From Salarchaeum japonicum (GTDB taxonomy: Archaea; Halobacteriota; Halobacteria; Halobacteriales; Halobacteriaceae): a stretch of 64,000 nucleotides of DNA. Position numbers and translations under genes: made by a program. The notes beneath the pieces were generated by a model, which was not told the origin of the DNA, did not search any database, and saw nothing but the letters and a program-made list of their open reading frames with translations. This document shows, piece after piece, positions 42,362 through 49,546 of this stretch. The stretch spans positions 1,927,564-1,991,563 of the forward strand of contig NZ_CP085324.1 of NCBI RefSeq assembly GCF_020614395.1, given 5' to 3'. Every line of letters begins with the position of its first letter. Within the stretch, counting starts at the first letter, position 1.

Positions 42362-43102
42362 CTATGCCACCGTCCGCGTCACGATTGTCAGGCCGCGACC
42401 CGTCTGTACCTCGTACCCGATGGTGTCGTCCACCTGGTTCCCCATGCCCGCGAACTTCTTCACGACCATCTGTCGGCGGATGTCGTTCCCGACCTCCTCG
42501 GAGGAGAGTTTGAGGTAGATGTCGGAGACGTCGCGGACGGGTCGGAGCGCCGCGTTCGTCAGCGAGTCGGGATTGACGGTGAGGAGAATCGTCTTCCCGC
42601 GGGCGGTTATCGTGCGGAAGAAACTGATGAGGTTCTGCATCACGTCGTCCTCGTCGCCGTGTTCGCGGATGGACTCGTAGTGGGGGTCGTGGAGGAGGAC
42701 GGAGTCGAACCCGTCGAAGATGATGACGTCGCTGTTCCACATCGTCTCCGCCTCCATCAATCGCTGGAGGAGCGGGCGTTTCGCGTCCACCTCGCTGAAC
42801 GTGTTCGTCGTGTCCACGTCCGCGTGCAGGAACAGCATGTTCTCGCGAGTGAGGTGTTTGACGACGCCGTAGTCGAGGGACTCCATCTGGTCGATGAAGC
42901 TCGCCGCCGTCTCCTCCGTGGAGACGTACGTGACCGTGTTCCCGGTCTCCGCGATACCGTACGCGAACCGCTGCGTGATAACGCTCTTCCCGGATCCGTG
43001 TTCGCCCTCGATGATGCCGAGGCTGCCCGCGGGGATGCCGCCGCCGAGCTGCGCGTTCACGCGGTCACGGGTGTCGAGTCCGAGTTCGTAGAGGTCTGGC
43101 AT
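42362..43102 (-). CDS. arlH: Archaellum motor accessory ATP-binding protein ArlH (FlaH)
   Basis: The protein has 246 residues with a RecA/KaiC-like fold: Walker A GEHGSGKS at 33-40 (SGKSVITQRF) and a Walker B-like strand VIIFDGFDSVLLHD. ArlH binds ATP, forms a ring under ArlI and is thought to switch the motor between assembly and rotation. Its stop meets the arlI start without spacer. On the other side arlG ends 13 nt before its start. Confidence 0.95.
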   Translation of the reverse strand: MPDLYELGLDTRDRVNAQLGGGIPAGSLGIIEGEHGSGKSVITQRFAYGIAETGNTVTYVSTEETAASFIDQMESLDYGVVKHLTRENMLFLHADVDTTNTFSEVDAKRPLLQRLMEAETMWNSDVIIFDGFDSVLLHDPHYESIREHGDEDDVMQNLISFFRTITARGKTILLTVNPDSLTNAALRPVRDVSDIYLKLSSEEVGNDIRRQMVVKKFAGMGNQVDDTIGYEVQTGRGLTIVTRTVA

Positions 43103-43115
43103 GGTGGTGGGTGGC

Positions 43116-43571
43116 CTACACGTAGACGGTCACGGTCTCCTCGTCTCCGACGACGTGCACCGAGATGGTGTGTTCGCCGGCATCGAGCGTGTGGGAGACG
43201 GTGAGGCGAAGGATTTCGCCGGGCGCCCACACGTCGCCCGTCGCGTTGTCGGGTCTCGAAAGGGCGTCAACCGTCGCGTACTGGCCGTCAATGAATACGT
43301 CTATTTGGGAGGTCTGGGCGTATAAGTCCTTTTGCCCGGTGTTCTTCACGAGGAGCGTGACGTTTCCGGTGGAGTCGTTGTAGAACGCGTCGCTCCCCGT
43401 GTCGCCGACGATGTCGATGTCGGTCTCGATTTTGTCCGCGGCGGCGAGCCCCGACCCCTGAAGGGTCTGGTCGAGGTCGACGACGCTCGCGGTGAGCGTG
43501 GACGCGACCGTCGCGGCGACGAGGAGGGACGCGATGAAGATGACGAGTTTGTCGACGGAGACGCTCGCCAT
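43116..43571 (-). CDS. arlG: Archaellum stator-like protein ArlG (FlaG)
   Basis: The protein has 151 residues: an N-terminal pilin-like helix (DKLVIFIASLLVAATVAST) and a beta-sandwich outside domain with GNVTLLVKNTGQKDLY and DVFIDGQY. ArlG forms filaments in the pseudoperiplasm and, with ArlF, holds the motor to the S-layer. Its start overlaps the end of arlF by one base. A paralogous N-terminal domain occurs in the gene at 49547-50863. Confidence 0.93.
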   Translation of the reverse strand: MASVSVDKLVIFIASLLVAATVASTLTASVVDLDQTLQGSGLAAADKIETDIDIVGDTGSDAFYNDSTGNVTLLVKNTGQKDLYAQTSQIDVFIDGQYATVDALSRPDNATGDVWAPGEILRLTVSHTLDAGEHTISVHVVGDEETVTVYV

Positions 43572-44011
43572 CAGGACACCACCGTCACGTCGTTCGTCCC
43601 CTCACTCACCGCGTACTCGGTCACGACGACGACCCGCGCGGGTTCGTTCGCGAGCGACAGCGTGAGCGTGAGGTTCTCGCCCGGTGCCCAGACGGTTCGC
43701 GCGCTCGCGCCCTCGACGGCCGTCCCGGGGTTCGTGAAGACGCCGTCCACGAGCAGGTCGGTGTCGTTCACGTGCAGGCTCGTCGTGCCCGTGTTCGCGA
43801 CGCGCACCGTGAGCTCGTCGGACGTGTTGTTGTACGTCACGTCGTCGAGCGTGATGTCCGTGTTCCCGGTCGCGAGCGCGCGGTTCTCGTGTGCGCCCAT
43901 CGAGTCCGAGATGTCCTCGAACCCGGCCTGCGCCGCCGGGACGACGACGCCGACGACCATGAACGCCGCGACGAACAGGATAGCGGCCGCGCCGTTCGTA
44001 CTGAACCCCAT
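43571..44011 (-). CDS. arlF: Archaellum S-layer-binding protein ArlF (FlaF)
   Basis: The protein has 146 residues. Residues 1-30 form a hydrophobic helix (GAAAILFVAAFMVVGVVVPA), and the rest is a beta-sandwich with NTSDELTVRVANTGTTSLHV and DLLVDGVFTNPG. ArlF binds the S-layer and caps ArlG filaments to give the fixed part of the motor. It lies between arlCE and arlG with almost no spacing. Confidence 0.92.
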   Translation of the reverse strand: MGFSTNGAAAILFVAAFMVVGVVVPAAQAGFEDISDSMGAHENRALATGNTDITLDDVTYNNTSDELTVRVANTGTTSLHVNDTDLLVDGVFTNPGTAVEGASARTVWAPGENLTLTLSLANEPARVVVVTEYAVSEGTNDVTVVS

Positions 44012-44017
44012 GCGAGG

Positions 44018-45007
44018 CTACGTCCCCGCGAGCTCCGTCTGTTGGGCCAGCTTCTGGATGTGTTCGAAACTCTCGCTGTGCGCCTCGACGGACAGTTCGC
44101 TCGGCGGCCGGGACGGCTGGTCTTCGTCCAGGTCGTGCGCGCCCGACAGCACGGTCTCCAGTTGGCGTTTCACGGAGGGGCTTATCCAGTCGATTTGGGC
44201 GTAGTAGTCGATGGTCTTCAGCGCGCCCGCCGGCCCCGCGGTGTCCACGAGCATCGACACCCACTGCATCAGGAGGACGTCCGTCGCGTACGTCGGCGCG
44301 AGCGCGTTCAGGTAGGGCGAGTCCCCGGACTGTGACGCGGACACCGGGCGCGCCGGCGGTTCCACGGGTTCGTCCGCCGCCTCGTCGTCTTCCGCGTCGG
44401 GTTCCTCGTCCGCATCCGCGTCCGCGTCGAGGTTCGCCTTCAGGTCTTCGAAGCTCACCACGTCCTCGTCGTCGCTCTCGTCCTCGTCGGCGTCCTCGGT
44501 GGTGTGGCGTTCGTGGCCGATGTCGTCGGACGCCTCGCCGGACATCACGCCGTACGTCTCGTCGTCGGGCGCGACGGCGTCGCGCTCGCTCGACGACGAG
44601 AAGGGGTTGATGTCGTCGGTCAGCCGGTCGTACACGCCGAGCAGGGTCGCGTTCGTCTCCTGAATCTCGTCGAGCCGGGCCTCCATCGACTCCTGGTCGT
44701 TCTCCAGGGACTCGATGGCCGACTCGTTCGTGCCGACGCGGTTCCGGACTTCGTCGAGGTTGTACTGGAGTTCCTCGACCGCGTCACCCACGTCGCCCTC
44801 GAACGCCTCCGTCGAAATCCGGGGCGGCTGAGGTTCCGGTTCCGATTCCGTCTCGGTCTCTCCCGAGTCGGCGGCTTCGTCGTCGGTCTCCGAGTCCGCG
44901 TCCGTCTGCTCCGCGTCCGCCTCGGCGTCCCGTTCCTCGTCCTTCGATTGCGTGTTCGGGACGAGGGAGTCGAGGCCGAGTTCCCGCATCACGTCGCCGA
45001 GGTTCAT
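44018..45007 (-). CDS. arlCE: Archaellum fusion protein ArlCE (FlaCE)
   Basis: The protein has 329 residues. A central ArlC-type coiled coil (ELQYNLDEVRNRVGTNESAI and following heptads, about residues 87-145) is joined to a C-terminal ArlD/E domain (SPYLNALAPTYATDVLLMQW). Between and before them are long, highly acidic, probably unfolded linkers. Fusion of ArlC and ArlE is usual in haloarchaea. The protein binds the motor cytoplasmic ring and receives switch signals through CheF. It is the first gene of the arlCE-F-G-H-I-J operon. Confidence 0.93.
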   Translation of the reverse strand: MNLGDVMRELGLDSLVPNTQSKDEERDAEADAEQTDADSETDDEAADSGETETESEPEPQPPRISTEAFEGDVGDAVEELQYNLDEVRNRVGTNESAIESLENDQESMEARLDEIQETNATLLGVYDRLTDDINPFSSSSERDAVAPDDETYGVMSGEASDDIGHERHTTEDADEDESDDEDVVSFEDLKANLDADADADEEPDAEDDEAADEPVEPPARPVSASQSGDSPYLNALAPTYATDVLLMQWVSMLVDTAGPAGALKTIDYYAQIDWISPSVKRQLETVLSGAHDLDEDQPSRPPSELSVEAHSESFEHIQKLAQQTELAGT

Positions 45008-45103
45008 TCGTAAACGGATTCGGGGCCGGTAAGGAAGAACCTTTGGGCAGAGAGGACTGGGTTTAAGCCCGCTCGGGGAGACCACCAGACGGAGACTGTA
45101 CGG

Positions 45104-45715
45104 ATGGCTGACGAGAACGCGGTGCACGACATGGTCGTCGACCTGCTCTCGGAATGGGAGAGCCCGGTCGCCGACAAGCGCGTGTTCACCCGGCGGCTCA
45201 CGACCTACCTCTCGGAGGAACTCGCCGACCGTGGCCTGGACATGGCCGTCGAGCGGACGGCGCAGGGCCCCTGCGACATCGTCGTGGGCGACGTGGGCGT
45301 GCTCGTGTTCACCGACTTCAGTCACGCCGACACCATCGAGTTGCGCTCGCAGAGCGACCGCATCCGGGAGCGCGTGGAGACGCTGGTCGTGTTCGGCTAC
45401 CTGCTCCCGGAGCGCGACCTCGACCGCTGGCGGATGGGCGAGTTCAAGTACGAGGCGATGGGGTTGCGGCTGGACGAGGTGACGTTCCTGCGGCGCGACC
45501 CGAAGACGGAGACCGTCGAGGAGCACGGGTGGCCGAGTCGCGTGTGGCGGTTCGCGATCGCGGTCGTCGCGCTCCTCAGCATCGTCATCGGCATCGAACT
45601 CGCCATCCTCTACCAGGCGTTCGGCGGGGTCGCGCCGAGCCCCGAGTTCACGCTCGCGGCGGTGGTCGTGCTGTCCGCGCTGCTCGTGTTCATCTACGAG
45701 CGCATCCCCGTCTAG
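45104..45715 (+). CDS. Predicted membrane protein with soluble N-terminal domain, unknown
   Basis: The protein has 203 residues. About 145 N-terminal residues are soluble, with a core GPCDIVVGDVGVLVFTDF. Two membrane helices follow (WRFAIAVVALLSIVIGIELA and FTLAAVVVLSALLVF). The core strands resemble the sheet of PD-(D/E)xK nuclease folds, but the ExK position reads FTD, so an active nuclease is doubtful. It is divergent from the arlCE operon across 96 nt and could share regulation with it. A TTTAAG at 45062-45067 is a possible TATA box. Confidence 0.6.
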   Translation: MADENAVHDMVVDLLSEWESPVADKRVFTRRLTTYLSEELADRGLDMAVERTAQGPCDIVVGDVGVLVFTDFSHADTIELRSQSDRIRERVETLVVFGYLLPERDLDRWRMGEFKYEAMGLRLDEVTFLRRDPKTETVEEHGWPSRVWRFAIAVVALLSIVIGIELAILYQAFGGVAPSPEFTLAAVVVLSALLVFIYERIPV

Positions 45716-46164
45716 AGGTCGAGGTCGGACTCCGCGAGCAGGACGCGGAGCACGTCCTCCGGCGGCTCCGAGGGGTCGATTCGATGGGCGTACCAGCGGA
45801 GCGCGCGCTCGAACGTATCGACGACGTTGTTCGACGCGAACCGCTCGTCCGCGACGCCGTGGTCGGTCTTCACGGCGAGCGCGGCCGCGTACTGCTCGGG
45901 AACCGCGGAGAGCGCCGCGGCCGCGGACGGGGTTTCCGCTGGCGTCGGCGAGTCGTCCGTCTCACCCGGGAGGTCGTCCGCGGGCCGGGGGTCGGGCGAC
46001 CGGCCCTCGCTCGTCGAGACAACGTACCGACCGTCGCCTATCTCCTCGACTTCCTCGCGACCCTCGACGTCGAGGTCTTCAGGGGAGAGCACGCCGTCCT
46101 CGGCGAGGTCTTCGGGCGGAACGTCCTCCACGTCCTCGACCGTGGGGTTCGAATCGTCGGCCAT
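45712..46164 (-). CDS. Acidic protein of unknown function near the archaellum operon
   Basis: The protein has 150 residues. It opens with an acidic stretch (ADDSNPTVEDVEDVPPEDL), has a segment EEIGDGRYVVST, a Pro/Ser/Thr-rich linker and a helical C-terminus (FASNNVVDTFERALRWYAHR). No catalytic motif is visible. Its end overlaps the convergent gene at 45104-45715 by 4 nt. The placement beside arl genes is like haloarchaeal motility clusters, so a link to the motor or chemotaxis is possible. I do not recognise the family with confidence. Confidence 0.6.
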   Translation of the reverse strand: MADDSNPTVEDVEDVPPEDLAEDGVLSPEDLDVEGREEVEEIGDGRYVVSTSEGRSPDPRPADDLPGETDDSPTPAETPSAAAALSAVPEQYAAALAVKTDHGVADERFASNNVVDTFERALRWYAHRIDPSEPPEDVLRVLLAESDLDL

Positions 46165-46237
46165 ACGGGAGCGTGGAGCGCGAGCGACATAATCTCGTGG
46201 GCGAAGCATTCAGGGCGCGCGCCCGCGTCTCTCGGGT

Positions 46238-46417
46238 ATGGTCTCGCTCTCCATCGTCGCGGCCGGCCTCGGACTGGTGGTCGCGGCGGCGGCGTTCCTC
46301 CGGCTCGCGGACAGCGACGAGACCGACGCCGTCCACCTCGTGGTACTCGAATACGGGTTCGCGTTCGCGCTCCTCATCGCGGGGTTCGGCCTCATCGTCA
46401 TCGAGATGCTCACGTGA
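46238..46417 (+). CDS. Small two-helix membrane protein
   Basis: The frame encodes 59 residues starting MVSLSIVAAGLGLVV. It has two hydrophobic segments joined by a short acidic loop (LADSDETDAVHLV) and ends in LIVIEMLT. High codon-position GC and the clean two-helix layout support a real gene. Function unknown. It precedes a lipoprotein gene by 39 nt on the same strand. Confidence 0.6.
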   Translation: MVSLSIVAAGLGLVVAAAAFLRLADSDETDAVHLVVLEYGFAFALLIAGFGLIVIEMLT

Positions 46418-46456
46418 GGCAACAACGCTTTTCCCCGTCAGGGGCCGCGTACTGGT

Positions 46457-47023
46457 ATGGAACTCGGACGACGCGCGTTCGCCGGCATCCTGGGTGCGGC
46501 GGGCGCGGGCGCGCTCGCGGGCTGTTCGTCGCTCACCGGCGACGGCGGGCGGAGCGAGGAGACGGTGACGGCGACGGAGCCGAACGCGGACGGCGAGGGG
46601 ACGCTCGGGGAGCTCCGCTACCTCATCGAGACGAAGCAGGGGGAAAACGACCGCGCGATACAGCTCACGCGGATGGCGACGGGCACCGCGAGCAACGACG
46701 ACGGCGAGTTCACGTACGTCACCGCGACCTACGACTCACAGGCGAGCGACCGCGGCGACTTCATCAACGAGGTGGGCGTGTTCGCGCGGAGTTACGCGAC
46801 GTACGTCGGCGCGGGCGGGGAGGCGGCGACGGACTTCACGGTCACCGTGGCGGACGGGTACGACGGCCAGCCGTCCTCGTTCGGCATCGCGCGGGCGTGG
46901 GCGCGGCGGTACAACGCGGGCGAGATGTCCGGGAATCAGTACATCGGGAACATCGTCTCGACGTTCGAGGAGACGACGACCGGGAGCGGCGCGAACACCT
47001 CAATCCGGGGCGATAAGCTATAA
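46457..47023 (+). CDS. Putative lipoprotein, unknown function
   Basis: The protein has 188 residues. ELGRRAFAGILGAAGAGALAGC is a Tat-type signal with lipobox, so a lipid-anchored surface protein is expected. The mature part is about 165 residues with ELRYLIETKQGENDRAIQL, and FTVTVADGYDGQPSSFGIAR, which suggests an alpha/beta domain. No family is recognised. It is followed by two coupled membrane protein genes on the same strand, within the arl neighbourhood. Confidence 0.65.
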   Translation: MELGRRAFAGILGAAGAGALAGCSSLTGDGGRSEETVTATEPNADGEGTLGELRYLIETKQGENDRAIQLTRMATGTASNDDGEFTYVTATYDSQASDRGDFINEVGVFARSYATYVGAGGEAATDFTVTVADGYDGQPSSFGIARAWARRYNAGEMSGNQYIGNIVSTFEETTTGSGANTSIRGDKL

Positions 47024-47049
47024 GCCCCCGTGGTCGCCAGAGTTGGACG

Positions 47050-47199
47050 ATGAACGTATCGTTCGAGAGCGTGTCGGCGCGCGTCCCGAGTCGGCTGTGG
47101 CCCGGACGCCGCGCACACCTCCCGCTCCGAGTGGCTCCCATGCTCCTCGTCGGGATGATTCTGCTCGTTCTCGGCGTGTTGAGCACGGCGGCGTTCTGA
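47050..47199 (+). CDS. Small single-helix membrane protein
   Basis: The frame encodes 49 residues (NVSFESVSARVPSRLWPGRR at the start) with one hydrophobic helix (VAPMLLVGMILLVLGVLST) at the C-terminus. Its stop lies one base before the ATG at 47201, which points to coupled translation with the larger membrane protein. Function unknown. Confidence 0.55.
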   Translation: MNVSFESVSARVPSRLWPGRRAHLPLRVAPMLLVGMILLVLGVLSTAAF

Positions 47200-47200
47200 G

Positions 47201-47947
47201 ATGTCCTCGAAGACGCCGAGCACGAAGGAAGTAGAGGCGGTGAGCTGGCTCGTCTCCCGGAAGATTTGGGCGAGCACGGCCGTGATAGCGGGCGTGTTCG
47301 TCGTGCTCATCGCCCTCACGGGCGTCGTGCTGTACGACGCGCCCCTGATGCGGGGGTTCCGGCGGAGCGCGTCGAACCCCATCGCGGTGCTCTACATCGT
47401 CCTGTTCGCTCGCGCGCTCGCGTTCGTGCTCGCGCAAGTGCGGCGGGACGCGGCGGTCGCGCGCGGCGACCTCTCGATAGTGAGCGACGCCTCGCTGATG
47501 GGGATGACGACGGTCGCGGCGTTCTCCGTCATCGGCGTCATCGCGACCGGGGTCGCGCTCCCGCTGTTGGTCGCGACGACCGACCAGTTCACGTACCTCG
47601 CGGTCGGCATCGCGGGGCTCGTCGTGCCCGTGAGCTACCCGATACTCGTCTACCAGCTCGGCCAGCGCACCGCCACCGACCGCTACGAGCGCGGGTTCCA
47701 CGTCCTGCCCGCGGCCTGGCACTACCTCTGGACGCTCCCCGTGGTCGTGCTCGTGTGGTACCTCGCGCTCGGCGTCGACCCCCTGCCCGTGACGGGTGAC
47801 GCCGCGCGGTTGTTCGACGCGCAGACGGTGTTCGTGGACGTCTGGACGTTGCTCTACGTCGCCATCGGCACCCCGACCCTGCTCGTCTTCCTCTATCCCT
47901 TCCGGTGGTACGCGGAGCGCGTCGTCCGCGTCGTCCTTCCCTCGTAA
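47201..47947 (+). CDS. Six-helix membrane protein, unknown
   Basis: The protein has 248 residues and six hydrophobic segments, beginning with STAVIAGVFVVLIALTGVVL and ending with LLYVAIGTPTLLVFLYPF. The loops are short and no signature of a transporter family is visible. It directly follows the small protein at 47050-47199. It might be a permease or an assembly factor; I cannot tell. Confidence 0.65.
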   Translation: MSSKTPSTKEVEAVSWLVSRKIWASTAVIAGVFVVLIALTGVVLYDAPLMRGFRRSASNPIAVLYIVLFARALAFVLAQVRRDAAVARGDLSIVSDASLMGMTTVAAFSVIGVIATGVALPLLVATTDQFTYLAVGIAGLVVPVSYPILVYQLGQRTATDRYERGFHVLPAAWHYLWTLPVVVLVWYLALGVDPLPVTGDAARLFDAQTVFVDVWTLLYVAIGTPTLLVFLYPFRWYAERVVRVVLPS

Positions 47948-47994
47948 CCGACAGCCCTTGATATTTAAGGCGTCGGGCGGTGTAGCGAGCGTCA

Positions 47995-48348
47995 ATGGCC
48001 GACACGAAAGACTACCTCCCCGAGAGGCTCCCCGGCTTCCGCGACATCAAACCCCGCAACCAGGCCGCGCTCGTCGTCCTCTCGGCGTTCGTCGTCAGCA
48101 TCGCCGTCGCCGCCGTCGCGACAGTCGCCGGCATCGAACCAGGTCACGTCATCCCGGTGCTCGCCACCGTCGTCTTCCTGCTGTTCCTCGGCGCGAGCCT
48201 CGTCGTCTTCCGCGCGATGTTCGTCGCCGCGCAGAAAGCAGACGGCAGCGTCCAGACCGCCTTCACCCACCCCGCGTTCGCCGTGCTCTTCGCGCTCGTC
48301 GTCTTCGCCGGCGCGCTCTTCCTCGGCTTCCTCAACCAGTACGTGTAG
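47995..48348 (+). CDS. Three-helix membrane protein, unknown
   Basis: The protein has 117 residues: a soluble start (ADTKDYLPERLPGFRDIKP) and three hydrophobic helices at about 24-46, 51-74 and 91-113. The sequence cttgatatttaag about 30 nt upstream of its ATG is a likely TATA element, so it may have its own promoter. No motif gives a function. Confidence 0.6.
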   Translation: MADTKDYLPERLPGFRDIKPRNQAALVVLSAFVVSIAVAAVATVAGIEPGHVIPVLATVVFLLFLGASLVVFRAMFVAAQKADGSVQTAFTHPAFAVLFALVVFAGALFLGFLNQYV

Positions 48349-48732
48349 GCAACCGCCGACACGCACGCCCCGACGAAGCCACCCCACGACTACTCGAACG
48401 CCACCAGCGACACCCTCCGCGAACCCACATCGAGCAGACGGAACAACAGCGCCATAGCGTGAGACGATGTTCTTCGTCCGGCCGGAAGCGACGACGCCCG
48501 AGACACGGCACTGCAACAGCAAGAACGCGAAGAACAGCCACCGCGTCATCGCACACACGTGAGGAACGAAGACGGTCGAAAGCGTGTCACGCGACGAAAC
48601 TCAGCAGCGTGTATCGGCGGCGCGTATGGAATACACGGAGAGTACGAGTCGGAATCGCCAGTGTGTAGCCTCACGGCTATCGGGTGTTGGTTCGAAAGAA
48701 AACCGCGGCGTGTTCGGAAGTGGAAGTCCGGC
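48349..48732. other. Gene-free region downstream of the archaellin
   Basis: These 384 bases lie between convergent genes. Base composition is clearly less GC-rich than the neighbouring genes, codon bias in all frames is poor, and no frame has a good start with protein-like sequence. It may be decayed DNA or hold an RNA; I see no clear structure. Confidence 0.4.
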
Positions 48733-49344
48733 TTAGAGGCGGACTGCTTCGCCGTCCTCAGCGTCCGCGAGGGAAGCCGGGACGTTGAGCTGGAAGACCG
48801 TCTCAGCACCGGAGGAGGTCACGAAGGTGAGGTGGACTTCGTCACCGCCTTCAAGGTCTTCAAGCTCCGCGACGGGGTTGGTGCCGTCGCTGATGTTAAT
48901 GACGACCTGGAAGCGGTCGTTCTGCGAGTTGAGGACGGGAACCGTGCCGCCCTCGTCCGTCACTGCGTTAACGCTGAAGTCCTCGTTGGTGAGGGTCGTA
49001 GCGCCGCTCGGACCAGTCCACCGAATCGTGGTCTTGCTGACGTTGATGGAGTCGGAACCGGGCGCGAGGCTGACCGAGATGGTCGTCTGGTTGATGACCT
49101 TTCCATCAGTGCTGTTGTTCACGATGCCGGTTGCGGCGCTCACGTCGAGCCGGTCGGTGACGCCGGACTGGGCGTCCTGGCTCGTTGACTGCGCGGATGT
49201 CTGAAGCAGGCCGGCCGTGTTGATGAGGACGCCGGCCGCGAGCGCGGCGACGAGGATCATCGCGATGAACACGACGAGCGTTTCGATACCGATCTGGCCC
49301 CGGTCTTTCTCGAAGTCGGGGCGGGGAATGCTGATGTCTACCAT
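48733..49344 (-). CDS. Archaellin (archaellum filament protein)
   Basis: The protein has 203 residues. The class III signal is EKDRGQIGIETLVVF, cleaved by the prepilin-type peptidase after Gly16 (RG/Q). The helix (VVFIAMILVAALAAGVLINT) builds the filament core. The outer domain is acidic and has several Asn-x-Ser/Thr sequons (for example NNST, NQT, NVS, NIS) that could be N-glycosylated. Only one archaellin is seen here, while many haloarchaea have two or more in tandem. It is on the same strand as the arlCE operon, 3.7 kb upstream of it. Confidence 0.95.
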   Translation of the reverse strand: MVDISIPRPDFEKDRGQIGIETLVVFIAMILVAALAAGVLINTAGLLQTSAQSTSQDAQSGVTDRLDVSAATGIVNNSTDGKVINQTTISVSLAPGSDSINVSKTTIRWTGPSGATTLTNEDFSVNAVTDEGGTVPVLNSQNDRFQVVINISDGTNPVAELEDLEGGDEVHLTFVTSSGAETVFQLNVPASLADAEDGEAVRL

Positions 49345-49546
49345 GATTGGATTTGGGTTTTGTTGGCGGTCCGTCAGCGACGCAGTCACACAGCTGCGCG
49401 CCGCCTGTACCACTACACATACGGGACATACACATAAACGCGTTGGCTAAATCAGGGGTTGAGGCGGGTGTTTTCGAGACATGTGTCCGACATTTTAATG
49501 GGTGGTTTAGCCCGGGTTCGGCCGGGTTGTGGAGGCGGAGAGGAGG

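Noticed and set aside
38658-42740. A very long open frame (over 1300 codons) on the minus strand across arlJ, arlI and arlH
   Set aside because: It is a GC-rich out-of-frame reading full of Arg, Pro and His. The real motor genes use other frames with clear ATPase and platform motifs.
48559-48735. Short plus-strand reading downstream of the 47995 gene
   Set aside because: It mixes Arg-rich and low-GC stretches with no conserved pattern and overlaps the archaellin on the other strand. Probably not coding.
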